A stretch of 64,000 nt of DNA from Paraphaeosphaeria minitans (GCA_015832175.1 WJXW01000015.1:1302001-1366000); one strand, 5' to 3'. Positions 9,638 to 22,316 are shown, counted from the first letter of the stretch. Numbers and translations are program-made. Notes: a model not told the origin generated them from the letters alone.

Positions 9638-10665
9638 GGGAGCGACACAGGCTCCAGCGTATGCGCGTAGGGTTCTGGTTTGACAGCATCTTGGCGTGGT
9701 GCTTACTCAGGTCGACGCTGCGTAGTTGAGCTTGGGCGCTTGGGGATGACTGGTAAGTCGAGCGGATGCGACGTTGATGTCTCCCAGAAGCCTGCGCGCA
9801 ATTAACATAGATCACATAACGTTACTAATGAAATGCGACGAGCGACGAGCGACGAAAAACTTGCGTTGGGAGTCAGGATGGAATAGTGCGCAGTGGCTGC
9901 TAGAGTTGATGTTCATCTCCGCTATCCCACAGAGACTGGAGAGGTCAAATGGATATACCCTCAGTCGCAAACTTGGTGTGACAGTGTGGCTAGTCGCCAA
10001 GCCTGCTGAGCCGTGGTCGAAGCCGAATCGAGGTAGGACTCACCGAAGTATTACCGGTATGTTCCATATCACGCCGTAGCATCACGTGATTCAACTTCTT
10101 GGGCGCTAGGAGCATATTAAGGAAATCCGAAAGAGCAATTGCGGAGGTGCTCGTACCTAGATGTGAAACACCTTGTCCCTTTGCAGAGTTTACGATTTTA
10201 ACTTCTGAATATTGTTTTCCTTGTAACTGAAAACCCAATTTCCAGAGCAAGGAACCCTTTTAGCAGAAAGACTTACCCTGTCAGCGCCTACAAACCAAGC
10301 GGCCTCGTGAGGTCAGCTATGCTTGATTGACCTGCTACCAAACACCATCACCCAAATGATTACTCGCCGGCAACACTGAGGTGTCTGCCTGACCGCATAC
10401 CATGGTCTCACTGCGCTGGATTTGCTTCGCCGATTGCTTGCCTGCAAGGTCATCTAACGTGGACTCGTTGACACGCCGGCCTCTCCAAAACCGAAGCTGC
10501 CAAGCATCATTTTAAAACTCTTACTAATTTCGTGTGGAAACAACTTATAAGCATACAAATATGGCGCGATTAACTTAACTTGCTACATCGTGGGTGAGAG
10601 AGGATGAAACGACTGTCGTGACCCTTAAGAAAAAAATTCCATTTTGCACTAAGTACTTGATTACA
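9638..10665. other. non-genic interval
   Basis: I see nothing beyond short chance open frames. Near 9838-9855 the word GCGACGAGCGACGA echoes the GTCGCT-rich words of the preceding repeat arms. Confidence 0.35.
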
Positions 10666-11336
10666 TCATTTCTTCAATCTCAACTTCCTTCTTCTTAGGG
10701 ATGCGCTATATAGTAAGGCCTGTTCAGGTCCCTCAGTTCTGACCCTCTCACGTTTTCGACGAATGTTGATCTTCTGTGCGCGTGGAAAACCACGGCTCTC
10801 CAACTGGCCGTTGATACGCTTGAGGAGTCTCTTGAAAATGTTGAAATCTTCTTGAAATCGCCTGAAGTTGTCCTTCGTAGATGACGCAGAACCCTCCAGT
10901 CTCATTACCCTTGTTAGGATATTCTTGTAGCTTGGGTTGCTGGCAAATCCATCTGCATCAATTTGAGACCTATTCGAAGTGTTTAGAATGGGGTCGACAG
11001 CGAGTTCGGCTCCGCACGAGCCGATGTAAGATGGTTCGATAGAGCGTGCAGGTGAATAGTCCTTGATTCGACGTAAGTATGGTGACAAAATATGCGGAAA
11101 TGGGTGCATACTTGTTGGTTAGAATCCGCAATGGTCGGTGATGAGGGGTTATTTTGCTGTTTTATGTATAGATTTACATTCGTGACGAGGAGTCTTGTAA
11201 ATTTAAGGAGATCTTCCACGAAAAAGGGTGAAACATCTTTATCGTCGTTGGTATCCCACGTCTTGAATGCGTTGACGTAGATTTCTAGATCTTTGTCGTC
11301 AATGATGGACAGTGGGACCCGGTCGAGTAGGGACAT
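10666..11336 (-). CDS. hypothetical basic-tailed protein, two exons (206 aa)
   Basis: Exon 1 is 11336-11112, starting with ATG (MSLLDRVPLS). Exon 2 is 11061-10666. The 50-nt intron, 11111-11062, has donor GTATGC, a CTTAC-type branch site and acceptor TCAAG, and joins in phase 0. The N-terminal half is acidic and helical (KDLEIYVNAFKTWDT). The C-terminal third is strongly basic (KINIRRKRERVR and RRRKLRLKK) and could be a nuclear or nucleic-acid-binding tail. No domain recognised. Two frames of similar quality meeting exactly at a clean splice junction support it as a real gene. Confidence 0.65.
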
Positions 11337-12627
11337 GATCTGCCGTGAGAAGAATGGAATACAAATCGCGAAAAGCAGAGCATCGGCAGGGCCCAGCAGA
11401 GGATACGGACGCACATGCGAGAGCGTGGCGGCACTGCCTTATAAGTCAAATGACTCCACCTCGCATGGTGTTCCTTGCGATGCTCCAATCTTCGCCCTAG
11501 TACATGACGGTGAGTACGCCTCGTAGGATTGTCAAGCCCCTTGATAATGACCCAGTGGGGCGCTGCTCTCAGGGGGATTGTGGCATCTATGCATCCTGCT
11601 GTGACTGTCTGGAATGACGCTGCAGCTGAAGATGGACCTGAAGCATCTCGTTTAAGGTTCTAGCGGCTACGTGGCTCTTCATCGTGATGCTCTCGCAAAT
11701 GGTTAGACACTTGGCCTGAGGCGTTTTGGTTTTTCGTCAAGTTGGAGACAGAAGCAGTCAGGGGAGGGCTCGAGGGTTTCCGGCCCGAGAAATTCATGAA
11801 CTACACTAGGCGGACCGGAACGGCCTACTGACCGGGGTATAGCATGATGGTCGGGGTGGCGATTGGCGATGAATGTGACTAAATTGTTACGCTGGCGCTT
11901 TTAGCAAAAGCCTGTCCTGAGAAAAAGCGCTGCCGCCACATATCAGGCAAGGATAAGGCAGTATCGGCGGGTCTGTACCCCGTTTATAGACCCGATAGTA
12001 TTGCTGAGTGCCTGGTAGGTCAAGAGACCGCTAGCTCGCTCGACAGTGCATGACATGGAACACTCGTCGATGGCAGTGCCGTGGCCAGGTTGTGGGAGGG
12101 GGAGTGACAGCATTCCGCCCAACCGTTTCCAAAAATGTAAACTCGGCTTCCGTTCCTACACTCGGATATTCCCGCCACCATGACATGCTTTCGTCGCACC
12201 CGCAAGCACTAGGGGTGACTGCGGTTAGGCGTGGCTTGATTTCTTGTCGCTAGCGGTTTGGAATGTCATCAAAAGACACGAACCCCCCCTGCGAGGTGGA
12301 TTTGGCAGTGAAGCGGGTGTTGTTTTTAGACTATTCCGAGACGAGATACATCTTCGTATACATTAATAGGGGTGTAAGAGCTTAGGGATGCAGAGACGCC
12401 AGTAGTCTTAAGAACCGCCTTAAGACATCAGCCACTTCTTTGTCAGCAGGGACTCGCCCGCTGACGATAGCGTCACTCAGCACCGATGAACGAATGCTTG
12501 TGCATTGAGGACGCTCGTGTATGAATTCAATAGAGGAACGAGCAAATGTGCTTTGACGGAAAGATGGCGGATGAATATGTCTGCCGTAAGGTAGTCATCA
12601 GATTCTGTGCCCTGATAAGGCTAACAC
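11337..12627. other. non-genic interval with a dispersed repeat copy
   Basis: No gene seen. About 11,969-12,090 matches 17,722-17,850, and more weakly 17,225-17,330. The matching words are GGTCTGTA, CTGGTAGGT and CAGTGCA.GACATGGAA, followed by CACT.GTCGA.GGCAGTG. Confidence 0.5.
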
Positions 12628-13919
12628 TCAGACCGAGAACCTCTTTTTCCGGTGACGGCGTGTCGGAGCCGGAACATAATCACAATCCTCTCTGTCCCCA
12701 TCCTTCATAGTGACCGTGATACTCTGATGCTCCTCTTCCACTTCCTGCAACTGCTTCAAAGCCCTTCCAAGTCGGCGCCCGAGTCGTCGGAATTCCTTAC
12801 CGCGGAGCTGTAGCCTTATCCTCTTCTCTATTCCATGATTTACCCAGATACGATAGGCTCTGCGGCCATCGTGTTTCCGATACTTATCATTCCACAGCTC
12901 GTATCTCTGTATGTCGGACATTTCCTCGTGAAAATAATCCAAGATTTGTTTAAGTAGCCGATCAGACTGAGCATGAATCTTACCCCACCGCTTCCACACT
13001 TTCTCCCACGCTGCAGTAAGACTTGCTGCGCTTGTTTTCTTATACTCTCTAGACGTCCAGTCGACCATCTCTCGTGACCGTGGTGATACCGGTTTTCGCT
13101 GCATTCGGCGTGGTGGGATTTGGTAGGACGTGTCGTTGTACATTTCCTCATCAGTACTGTCGATGACAATGGCTTCGCCCCCATTAGTATCGATGATAAT
13201 CGATTCAGAGGGTTCCTCGTCTTCGGAGCTCGAGGAGGACAAGTCTAGTCTTTTGGTTAGCAAAGTATCTACCAGGACGCGAATGACGTACCTATATTTT
13301 CATGTGTCACTTTATCATTGCTCGCATGTCGGGAGTGAGAAGCCGTCTGTAGTATCGGTGAGGTATTTCCCGTGCTAGCATCGCGCTCGTTCAAACTCGT
13401 GGAGGCAACATGACCATCGCCTTGATCATCCTGGTGATCCGCTATCGATTCGTTTTTTGCTCCAGGTCGCTCTTCGGTAACCGATAATTCTCCGCCCAGT
13501 CCATGCTCATGCGTCATGGGCTGGGTATTGACATCCTGGGCGTTTGCAGATGTAACCCGACGAGAGGGTGAGGGGGATTGGCTTGTTCTTGGTTCTGGCC
13601 CCCGATCGGGGGTAGAGGTTATGGCGGCAGCTGCAAGGCTCGCCTTAGATGCCTCAGGCTCCAAAGCCGAAGCCAAAGCCTGATCCATTGCTGGGTCTAA
13701 CTTTTCTCCCGTCTGAGAAGCGATGAGGGCCACAGGATGCTCTCGAAGGCATGATTCTGTAGTCTGGCTGGCACATTCACCGGCTTGGCTTCCGTCAAGG
13801 GCCTGCATGTTGCACAGTGAATCTTGCGCCCCTGCCGGATCGGTTTCGGGATAAGATGCCTCGCCAAAATCCGAATCGACGTCTCCTTCAGCATCCATGA
13901 GAGAGTCAGGACTCCACAT
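12628..13919 (-). CDS. hypothetical protein with tandem SUMO-interaction-like motifs, two exons (414 aa)
   Basis: Exon 1 is 13919-13292 (ATG at 13919) and exon 2 is 13244-12628. The 47-nt intron, 13291-13245, has donor GTACGT, branch TGCTAACC and acceptor ACTAG; only this acceptor keeps the frame. Residues 1-209 are acidic, Ser/Gln/Ala-rich and probably disordered. At residues 211-244 a poly-Ser/acidic run is followed by two hydrophobic cores, SIIID and AIVIDSTDEE, which look like SUMO-interaction motifs. The C-terminal part (about 270-400) is helical and very basic, with VDWTSREYKK and WEKVWKRWGK, ending in HRKKRFSV. No family recognised. A nuclear, SUMO-binding role is inference from the motifs only. 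Confidence 0.7.
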
Positions 13920-15244
13920 CTCCCTAGTCTAGACTTTCGTCAGCATTCACACAAAGTGGTCGTGAGTGGATTCGCTATCGTACCTGGTCCACGTTATGGG
14001 CGTCGTTGGAATCTGAAAAGTGGAACCCTCAATTACAGCCAGTAAAAAAAACACGAAGTAAAGGGAGGAGCGCGTGCGGTGGTACGGACGAGGAGCAGGA
14101 CAGGCTCACGGCTTCCTTATATACCTCACCTCTTGCCGCCGGCAATGAAGGCTTATGCCTCAACGCTAGGCTACCGAGACTGCACCTGAGACGATTCGCA
14201 GAGGCAGTGGGCCGCATGGCCTGTACGCATGAAGAGCGATACGTTCTTCCAATCAATTAGCTCCAGGGTCCCTAGTCAAGGGTTATACGCCCCTTACCAT
14301 CCAGAACCTCCGCACTTGCAGTATATCTGGCCCAGGACAAGTAAAAGTAGTAGTGGAGGCGTTCTAGGCCTCCCATCTGTCTCCTCTCTAGGTTTCTGCC
14401 CTACGGAATCCGGGTCCTAGAGCTCCTTCCATGGTGGCTTGACACTCACCGTTGATCGCCATAGATAGCGAGCTTCGAGCACGAAGTGGAGGAACATTCG
14501 AGCATCAAGTCGAGTGCCGAATCATGCTACTGCTGAGAGTGAGATCCTGTCTCGAATGAAGGCTTCGACACGAGCAGATGTAAGCGGCGTCTTGCCCAAA
14601 GACCGACCGCTGCCTGCTTGAGTGGCAGTGTGCATGCGGCAGCGGCAATATTCACACGACGTCAAGCCAACGGTTGTGTTGCTGATCCATCGGGCCGCCA
14701 CTGCTGCGAGGCAGACACAGCCAGAACACAAGGTCAAGGGTGTGTTGCAGCCCATGAGCGAGTGCGTTGCCGCCAGAGGCAGAGCCAGGACGCATACCCG
14801 GAGAGGCAAAGATCGAAACACAGATGAGCTGGCTAGCTTCCTAGGAGATGGGGAGACGCGATCCCCTGCAAGCTCGATGCCCGGGATCTATCCTTCCACG
14901 GGGAGAGACCATCGCAAAAGGAGGGTAGCCGCCGAAACCATCCAAGGGGCTGAGCATATCTCCCGACTGTCCGCATGATACGGCACAAGAGAGGCCTCTC
15001 CGCGTGCTATGGAGGCCATGTCCGCACGGTTCGCGGCAAACGGTTGGTGTTCGAGCTACGATGGTGGCGAGTCTCACCGCACGATCGACCACTAGGCTGG
15101 TCTTTGAAGATGGAGACTGCACTTTAGCTTCCAGCAGATGGTGCGGCGTGGACGAGATCTAGTCAATTATATTCAACTGCCGATACCAGTCCTCTCCAGT
15201 GAAAGCTCACGCTATGATTAACGTTAAGTTGGATTGAGGCATAG
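13920..15244. other. non-genic interval
   Basis: Several overlapping open frames on both strands (14,500-15,120) are Arg/Cys-rich and look like shadows in GC-richer DNA. I support no gene here. Confidence 0.35.
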
Positions 15245-16225
15245 TCAGCATGCTGGTCCTTGCCTGATTGTCCTCCCTTGTGAGCTCGCTGTGGCTTGTA
15301 GGTCGGTCAGGCTGGTTAGCCGTACAGCTCCCTCCCATTCGCCATTCCGGGTGCGAGCCCAGCGTCTACCAGACTCACTCATGTGACGCTCGAGGCTGAC
15401 CATGCAAAGAACGATCAACGGTACTGATTGTGCGAGTATACAAGCCTGTCTACGTAAGCGTGAGTACTGTGAGGAGGAAAAGACGTACAAGAACGATTCC
15501 CTGATGGATCTCGCTTCTTTGCACGTTGGCAAGCGATAGACTGTAGAGGACGGCGGCGCCGATGATCTGAGAGGACGCTGCCACTGTGTTGATAACGACG
15601 AATAGTAGTAGGACGCGCACTCGTTCGGGGATGGGGTTTCCTGAGTGCTTGTGGATTTGTAGAGCCTCGTGCCAATGCGCCCACGACACGGTGGACGCTA
15701 TAGCAACGCGAGTGAGTAGTGCATGCTCGTAAGTGAATTCGTCCCTGACCGCCATTAGAAGAATGTACAAGAAGAAGGGGAAGGTCTCGTACCGCGTAAA
15801 GAAGGCAATATCAGGTGCCGTCCACGCGATACTACCATAAACTAGCCAAATAGCCTTGCGGGAATCTTTGATACCTCGAAGTGTCCAGGTAAGCTACCGT
15901 AAGGATGAGTTCGTGAACCAGTTCTGGAAGGAAATACGCTCACATTCGCGCCAGCGAGCAGCTGAAGGTTACACAGGATGACTGGGCCAAGCCAATACGG
16001 CTCGGTGTCTGTGGTGAATGCGATCGTGACAGCGACTATACCGGTGATCGAAAAGCCGACTTGACAGGTGCTGAAAAGGAGAGCTACCGCTCTTTCCCAG
16101 AAGCGCGCGTCCCTATTCTTCCTGTTCTTCCAAAGCCAGAAGAAATCTTTGAGAAAAAGCATTACACTCGGCAGAAATCCGCTAATGAAGCAGATAAGAA
16201 GGCCGATAAAAAGTACAAGAACCAT
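15245..16225 (-). CDS. multi-pass membrane protein, three exons (282 aa)
   Basis: Proposed exons are 16225-15944, 15854-15489 and 15445-15245, all joined in phase 0. Intron 1 is 89 nt (donor GTGAGC). Intron 2 is 43 nt with a perfect GTACGT donor, but is unusually short. ATG at 16225 begins MVLVLFIGLLICF, a membrane segment. Further hydrophobic segments lie at about residues 45-75, at 82-110 (spanning the first splice junction, which supports it), near 120, at about 170-200 and at 220-235. That gives six or seven transmembrane helices. A charged KNRKNRDARFWER loop follows the first. Family not recognised. The exact splice sites are my reading; the hydrophobic continuity across both junctions is the main support. 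Confidence 0.55.
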
Positions 16226-18102
16226 GATGGAGGAGAGATGCTGTGGAGTATTTAGGGCGGACACAGCTTCTTAACTCTCGTACCCCGATATCATCTCTGG
16301 ATTAGTGCCTTGCACGGAGCCGCGCCCTGCAATGAGACTTCATAGATGTCCCAAAGCCCTCGAATTGACCGACACGGCCGATCGCAAGGGCATGCACGTG
16401 CTGACCACTCGGTGTATCGGGATTCTGACCACGTCGCCCTTCAACCAGGCATGAACATTGGATCGCTCTTCCGCAGATACGTCCCCCGTATCCCGACGGG
16501 GCTCCAGAGCCTTGATCCTTGCGGCGCCAACAGACCTTGACTAACGGCATCCCAAGCGTACATGTGTCAGAAGCTCATATAAGTAATGCATGCCAGTCGG
16601 CGGTTCCATCAATCTCCAGAAGGGTGTTGGCTGCGTGCAAGGGCTACCGAGGACACTGCCTCAACGGGGGGTTACTTTACGGTGTCGCCGTTTCGGCTCA
16701 CCTTGCGTGAAGAGGCTCAATCCTATGAGAGGATGCTCGTCGTGCGGTCGACGGCATCATTACTGCTACTCGCTATCCGCTGAATAGGGCTATGCAACAC
16801 CTCCACCGAAGCAATGTGGCGTTACTCGTGGGCATGCTCTTGCGGCTGCAGATGGAGATACCCCAGTTCCTGAGCGGTACGTAGGGATACTTGGTTGGTC
16901 ACTGCAGCGCCCTGATAATTGCTCCAACACCTAGATTGAGGTGTCCTGGTATCCGTGAATTCGGCGGCAGAAATCGTCGGAATAAGATCGAGTCGATCAA
17001 TCTGGTGAACACATAAGCCATACCAGACGGAAAGCAACAATTCACTGATACCATTCAACGGCTTATACAGCTCCAAAGCTCATAGACTTGGGTACAAGTC
17101 AGATTGTCGAAACGTAGGCTGCTTCCCGGCTCGTCACGCCGACACTTTCAGCTGGGCTTTACCCTGGTAACCCGGTCTTGCTATGATCCAAGAGACGCCC
17201 GCAAGTCATTTTCGGGGGATCTGCAACCCTTTATGGACACACGGTCATTATGCAAGCTGCCTGATAGGAAGAGAAGTTCTTGGCTCGTGCAGAAGTGAAC
17301 GTATTGAAACACTGGTCGATGGCAGTGGCGTGGATGAGCCTAAGGGGAAGAAATCACAGTGCCGCACCGGGGCCGACACTTACCTAGAGAATCCGATGGC
17401 ATACGAGCCAGGTGCAACCGAACGAGCACACTGCAGTCTTGAAGACGTTTCCTGCGCTGGGTATGATTGCTACGCTCCGCTTCTGGGCTCGGAGTCTGGG
17501 CGACTGGGAGAGTGGAGAGGGAATGGCAATGGAGAGCAACCCTAGCTCACCTTGCAGGGCACGACTCGGTGACAGACTTCGAGTCTCCGGTCCTTGCTGA
17601 CCGGGATATGGTGGGAAGAACAGGGTGATGATGGTAACCTGTTACCCTGTGATCTCAGCAGGGATCTGATGCAGGATGAGGCACTGCTACCACTTACTAG
17701 ACGACAGCAAGGCAGTCTCGATGGGTCTGTATCCCTTTTGCGGGCTCGGTCTTTATGCAGAGTGTCTGGTAGGTTCGGCGATCCCTGGCTGATTCAACAG
17801 TGCAGGACATGGAAACACTGGTCGAAGGCAGTGCTGCAAGCCGGGCGGTTAGGGATGGTATATAAGACCTCAAGCCTCTGCTGGAAATTCAACTGCCCGT
17901 CCACTCGAAGAATTATCTCCTTTGAATCTTGTTCGAGTCGCTCTCGCACGAACAAAGCCTACCCAGTTGCCCTCTATCCTTTGTACCTATACAAGCTTCC
18001 TTGGAGATTGAGGCATCCATACGCACGTAAGTTAGGGCATCATTCTCCGCTCTGCCATTTGGTCATGAACGAGTGCTTACAAGACAGGGACAATTGAAGG
18101 CC
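16226..18102. other. non-genic interval with dispersed repeat copies
   Basis: Open frames are short and lack domain signals. Two segments, about 17,225-17,330 and 17,722-17,850, belong to the repeat family also seen at 11,969-12,090; all carry AACACTGGTCGA.GGCAGTG or a near relative. Confidence 0.4.
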
Positions 18103-18744
18103 ATGCCTAGTCAGTGCACGAAGAAGCGTAGCGTTACAACGCGCCCAACCTACCTTTGCAGCAACGCCGGGGCATTTCCTTCGACGAAGACTGAGAACAG
18201 CAACATCTCAGGCGAAGACAATAGCGGCTATGACTATTTTCCAGCCGCTGTGATGTTGTTGGATCTCTCCCCCGAGCTTGAAGGGCAAGTGGTTGAAGAC
18301 ATTGTTCCCTTATTCGATACGGAGACCTGTCCATTGCCTCAGGACGTGTCGGAGCATCAGCGAAACTCACCAGTGGATAGTGAGGAAGACGGTGGAGTGG
18401 TGGAGGAGGCATTTACACAGCCTGATAATCAGGAGGAAACGATGCTGGTATTCCCGATCGCTGTCCATAGCCGTCCGGGAAACGGGCATGGCGCCTTACT
18501 AGCAGAAGACATGGACTACCAAGTGTTGGAGTTCGAATGTAGCTTCCTGCTGTATCTGACAAGCATGCTTCGCATCGTAACGCTGAACGCGCCGTCTCAG
18601 TCGTACCACGGTCCATCTGCTAGCTGCGGAGCGAGCAAAGTGGAGGAAGAACTGTGGATCGAGCTCGTCGAGGATAACGAGGACTACTTCGTTCATAACC
18701 AAGACTCTTTGAACAACAGGTACGCAGAACGATGCGTCTCCTAG
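18103..18744 (+). CDS. hypothetical acidic protein (213 aa)
   Basis: ATG at 18103, stop at 18744. The sequence is acidic in the middle (SEEDGGVVEE) and near the C terminus (ELVEDNEDYF), with one hydrophobic stretch, CSFLLYLTSMLRIV, near residue 150. It has no signal peptide at the start and no recognised domain. The word TGCCTAGTCAGTGC at its start recurs as TGCCTAGTGAGTGC just before the frame at 19252. This hints that the two belong to a duplicated unit. It could be real or a long chance frame. Confidence 0.4.
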   Translation: MPSQCTKKRSVTTRPTYLCSNAGAFPSTKTENSNISGEDNSGYDYFPAAVMLLDLSPELEGQVVEDIVPLFDTETCPLPQDVSEHQRNSPVDSEEDGGVVEEAFTQPDNQEETMLVFPIAVHSRPGNGHGALLAEDMDYQVLEFECSFLLYLTSMLRIVTLNAPSQSYHGPSASCGASKVEEELWIELVEDNEDYFVHNQDSLNNRYAERCVS

Positions 18745-19251
18745 ACTACCAACTAAAGATATCAAAGGCTGTCGATCTGTTGTGGCTCATCGGATCATCC
18801 GACTGCTCCTGATAGCCAGGTTAGCGGGATGTTTCTTATTTATAGTATGGTGGTAGTAGTGACGTTTCATGGTTTCCTTTTACTGGCTTGCTATGTAGCG
18901 GTCGAAACGCTCGTTGAAATGTAAATGGTGGACTAGTCTTATACTAGAATGAGATGATCATCTTTCTGTTTGATCGGATACGACTGATTGGGGTGAGTGT
19001 AAATGGCGCATCGCATTGCAGACTGAGACGATTTGCTGCGTTACTGGAAATATCTGTCTATAGCACTGTCGATGGTGAGATGCTGTGCATAGAGATGCGT
19101 GAGACTGGAAACCTCTGCCAAAAGTTAGCCCTTCATGTTTGGGAAGCCTTAAGTTCATGGGTTTACACTCTCTTACAGGGTCAGGCTCATTCACCTGCCT
19201 GCCTTGCCCTTCAGTTCTGGACGCCTGTGCCTAGTGAGTGCGTAATCTTAT

Positions 19252-19677
19252 ATGCGTAACACGGTATGGCAGGAAGTTTTGAATGACGGACAGATGTCAG
19301 CGATGAAATGTGAGGTGGATGGTGGAACGGCAGAAGAGGATGACAGACAGCTCAGAAATGCTGATGAAATGCTACTTGTGTACCTGTTTGCTGTCAACAA
19401 ATGTCCGACATGGGCAGTGAAACTCTTCATCAAAAGCTATCGCACTCCCAATGCATTGGTTCCACCGTGTCATCCTGCTGAAGGAGTCATGCCTGCTCCA
19501 TCTGACCTTGACGCTGAGCGTACCTTGCCACCGCGGGCAAACATGACAAGAGAGGGAGCACTAATACTAGATCCCATCTACTATCACGAACCACAGATGG
19601 ATCTTACAATCGAGACTTCCAGAACGTCAGATATGTGGAACAATCCACCGGCGACAACGTCTATGCGTTGCGACTAA
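19252..19677 (+). CDS. hypothetical protein (141 aa)
   Basis: ATG at 19252, stop at 19677, a frame without a recognised domain. It lies 507 bp downstream of the frame at 18103 on the same strand. A short shared word upstream of both starts suggests common origin. Low confidence. Confidence 0.3.
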   Translation: MRNTVWQEVLNDGQMSAMKCEVDGGTAEEDDRQLRNADEMLLVYLFAVNKCPTWAVKLFIKSYRTPNALVPPCHPAEGVMPAPSDLDAERTLPPRANMTREGALILDPIYYHEPQMDLTIETSRTSDMWNNPPATTSMRCD

Positions 19678-19883
19678 CGTCACGCAAGTCAGTTTGATTG
19701 TCACTGCCAGCTCCAATCATCGTGTTCATCGGATCGAAGCGACGATCCTGTATATCTCGAACGAACTCACCTGTAGTGCCTTTGAGACACCCGTTGAGAT
19801 CTAGTCGAGAATTGACCAGGGTCAATTTCCATATACCTGTGGCAGCCCGGACCGGTTTTGGTCCCTTTTCTATTTCGAGGTGG

Positions 19884-19919
<36 letters not shown>
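19884..19919. repeat. (TTGA)9 microsatellite
   Basis: Nine perfect TTGA units in a row. Confidence 0.95.
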
Positions 19920-19921
<2 letters not shown>

Positions 19922-22080
19922 CCTACTCGGTTTCAGCCGCGGTTTCGTGCAGCTATGCCCGGATGCAGAGGTTTGGCAAACAGCCGACGCGCTGCCGAAA
20001 GAAATCGACATGCCCCACTTCACCGTACTGAAAGTACAGCCAGCTGTTCCCTCGCCTCCGCTTGTGGTCTGGCTTCTATCTACGACTACGTACATGCCGT
20101 CATGAGAAGTGACGTATCTGTGTCTGTGTGTTTGACTTCAAATGTATTGTCTCTGTTTTCGTGCGGTAAAAAAACTCTTTTTCGTTGCCGTTGTATTGAG
20201 GCGTCGTAGAGGCGTCGGCCTCGTTTGTCGTATCTGCGTACCTACAGTCTCCCCCCAGTGTTCGGCTTCATGTTGCTGTACCTGCCCTTGACCCTCAGGG
20301 CTTGCATTTGTTCTGTGTTCTTGTTTCTCCCATCTTCTTGCTGCCTCTCACTAGGTTCCTATGTGGCCGTGTGTTGTGTTGTGACCTGCCATTGGCGGCA
20401 GCGCCAACGCACCAGCTGCGATGCAGCTTCCCGAGAGCGAGGCTCCGCTCCTTCGTGCTCTTGGGTCTAGTAGCCATGCAACGCTATCGCGACTCGCCTC
20501 AGACCTTGTCGGGTATGTCGGAAGGGGCACCACTCCTTCGACATGGGGGCGACAGTGGACGAGGCTGTCTGTGACTGTGTATTGTGTGGCATCTATAGTA
20601 GCATGCCGGGTGTCTGTGAGGCGATTTGCGTGAGCGTTGATGTCGTTCAATCCGGAGGGCCGTCGATGCGGGACGTCGCAAACGATGTCGAGTGGCGGGC
20701 TGATCAGGAAGCCCACCAGAAATTGTGTGTGTTGTGGCTGTACGAGGTTTGGGCTCCGTCGTCGCTTTCGTGATGCGGCATCGTGGCTAGATGGTTATTG
20801 CTGCCGTCAATGGGTGTGTCATGTTGCGTAGCCTGCTCGCAAATTTTGCTTTCGTGACTGCCGCGGCCGCAACCATGTTTCTACAGGTACCATAACGCAG
20901 AGGGATGCGCTTTGGCCTATAGAGACGATTGCGGCCGCTAGCAGAGATGTTTCGATGCTGTTGTGATGGATAATCCAGGAATTGAATTCTCGCTGTTTGT
21001 CGTGTTTTTCATTTCGAGGTGGTAGCCATGTTTGGCACCAGGGCCAAAACGGTTCCCCGTTGACGTAAATGCTTGGCTGGATCTAGGCTGAAAGTACGCT
21101 AGCGTATTCTACATCATACTCTGGCGGAGGTGACGCCCAGCAAACCGACACTAAGCCCTCGCACCCTGACTTCAACCCGTTGGTCAAAGAGCGACGCAAA
21201 GAAGACGAAAATGTAGCTGACGACAGCGTCCAAAGTCTGCCCTCACAGATGCTAGGATGAGTTGTGGAAAAGGGACTTGCGCTTTCTTATAGGCAGGATA
21301 GGACGTCGTGATATGTGCTTGGTTTACGGCTTTCCGTTGCCGTGACGCGGTTTCTGGTTCCCGTTTTCGAGACCTTGCGAGGTCCCGTTTTCGGGCTCCT
21401 GCTATTTCGGGCTCCTGCTAGGTTCTGCCCCCATGCTTCTGGTTCCTGTTTTGTAACCCCCTGTCCAGGCCATCGCACGTGCGATGCACGACACCGTTTG
21501 GTGCTATATGCAAGTTACTGTCCATGTCGCTTCCGTTGTGCATGAGGCTTGGAAGGCTCTGGCATGGATCGGTTTGCAGTCCTTCCTGTGTTGTCGCCTG
21601 GAGGGCCTGCTGTCTTCTGCGATCTTCGGAGCCGGTGTTAAAGCGCGGCCTGACTTTGTGAGGCTGTGGGTAGCTTCCTAGATGGCTCGGTCGCGGCGCT
21701 GCGTCGTCAAGATGCCCCTCAGGATCGGGAGAATCAAACGAGTGTTCAATGGAGAAATGACAAGGTTGATTCTGAGGTACAATTGCCCAAAGTTAGCGTT
21801 ACATCACTCCTCGTAGCCCCCATTATTGCACGCTACAGACTTCATATCCTGGGCATCAAACAGCCCGCAGGGGATTTTCGCCGGCATTAGCCTTCCTCGA
21901 GCTTGGCGCTGTCATTCCGGGTTCAAGCTTACCGCGCGGTAGCTTCACCCGCGGTCAACTTGTGGGGATGAGGAATCAAATCATCGGGGTCGAGCAACCC
22001 GCATGGAATTCCTTTATATGAACCTCCTTGAGCATCACAGCGAGCAGTGCCCATCATGCGAAACACCACTAGGTTTCAGG
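19920..22080. other. non-genic interval with dispersed repeats
   Basis: No supported gene. About 20,812-21,010 matches 26,261-26,462 (CATGTTGCGT..CCTGCTC, GACTGCCGCG.CCGCAA, TTCTACAGG, GAATTC). The 19-bp word CACTAGGTTCCTATGTGGC near 20,349 recurs near 24,736. CATTTCGAGGTGGT near 21,010 echoes TATTTCGAGGTGGT at 19,871. This looks like remains of short repeats. Confidence 0.45.
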
Positions 22081-22316
22081 GATGCCTCGTCCTTTCTCTG
22101 CTGTCGCTAGCATTCGCGCTGATCCCGTATAATCTCCCGAGTCCCGTCTCCGGACGCTCGCCTTAGGAAAGATCCCGTATAATCTCCAGGTTCCTGGAAT
22201 GCCTCGTCCTTTCTCTGTTGTCGCTAATATTCGCGCTGGTCCCGTATAATCTCCCGATTCATGTCTCCAGACGCTCGCCTAAGGAGAGATCCCATATAAT
22301 CTCCAGGTTCCAAGAA
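22081..22316. repeat. tandem duplication, 117-bp unit, two copies
   Basis: Units 22,082-22,198 and 22,199-22,316 differ by few substitutions. Each unit itself contains GATCCCGTATAATCTCC (or a one-base variant) twice. No coding frame. Confidence 0.85.

Noticed and set aside
14522..15122. Overlapping Arg/Cys-rich frames on both strands
   Set aside because: Several frames of similar length on both strands without splice signals or domains suggest chance openness in GC-richer DNA.
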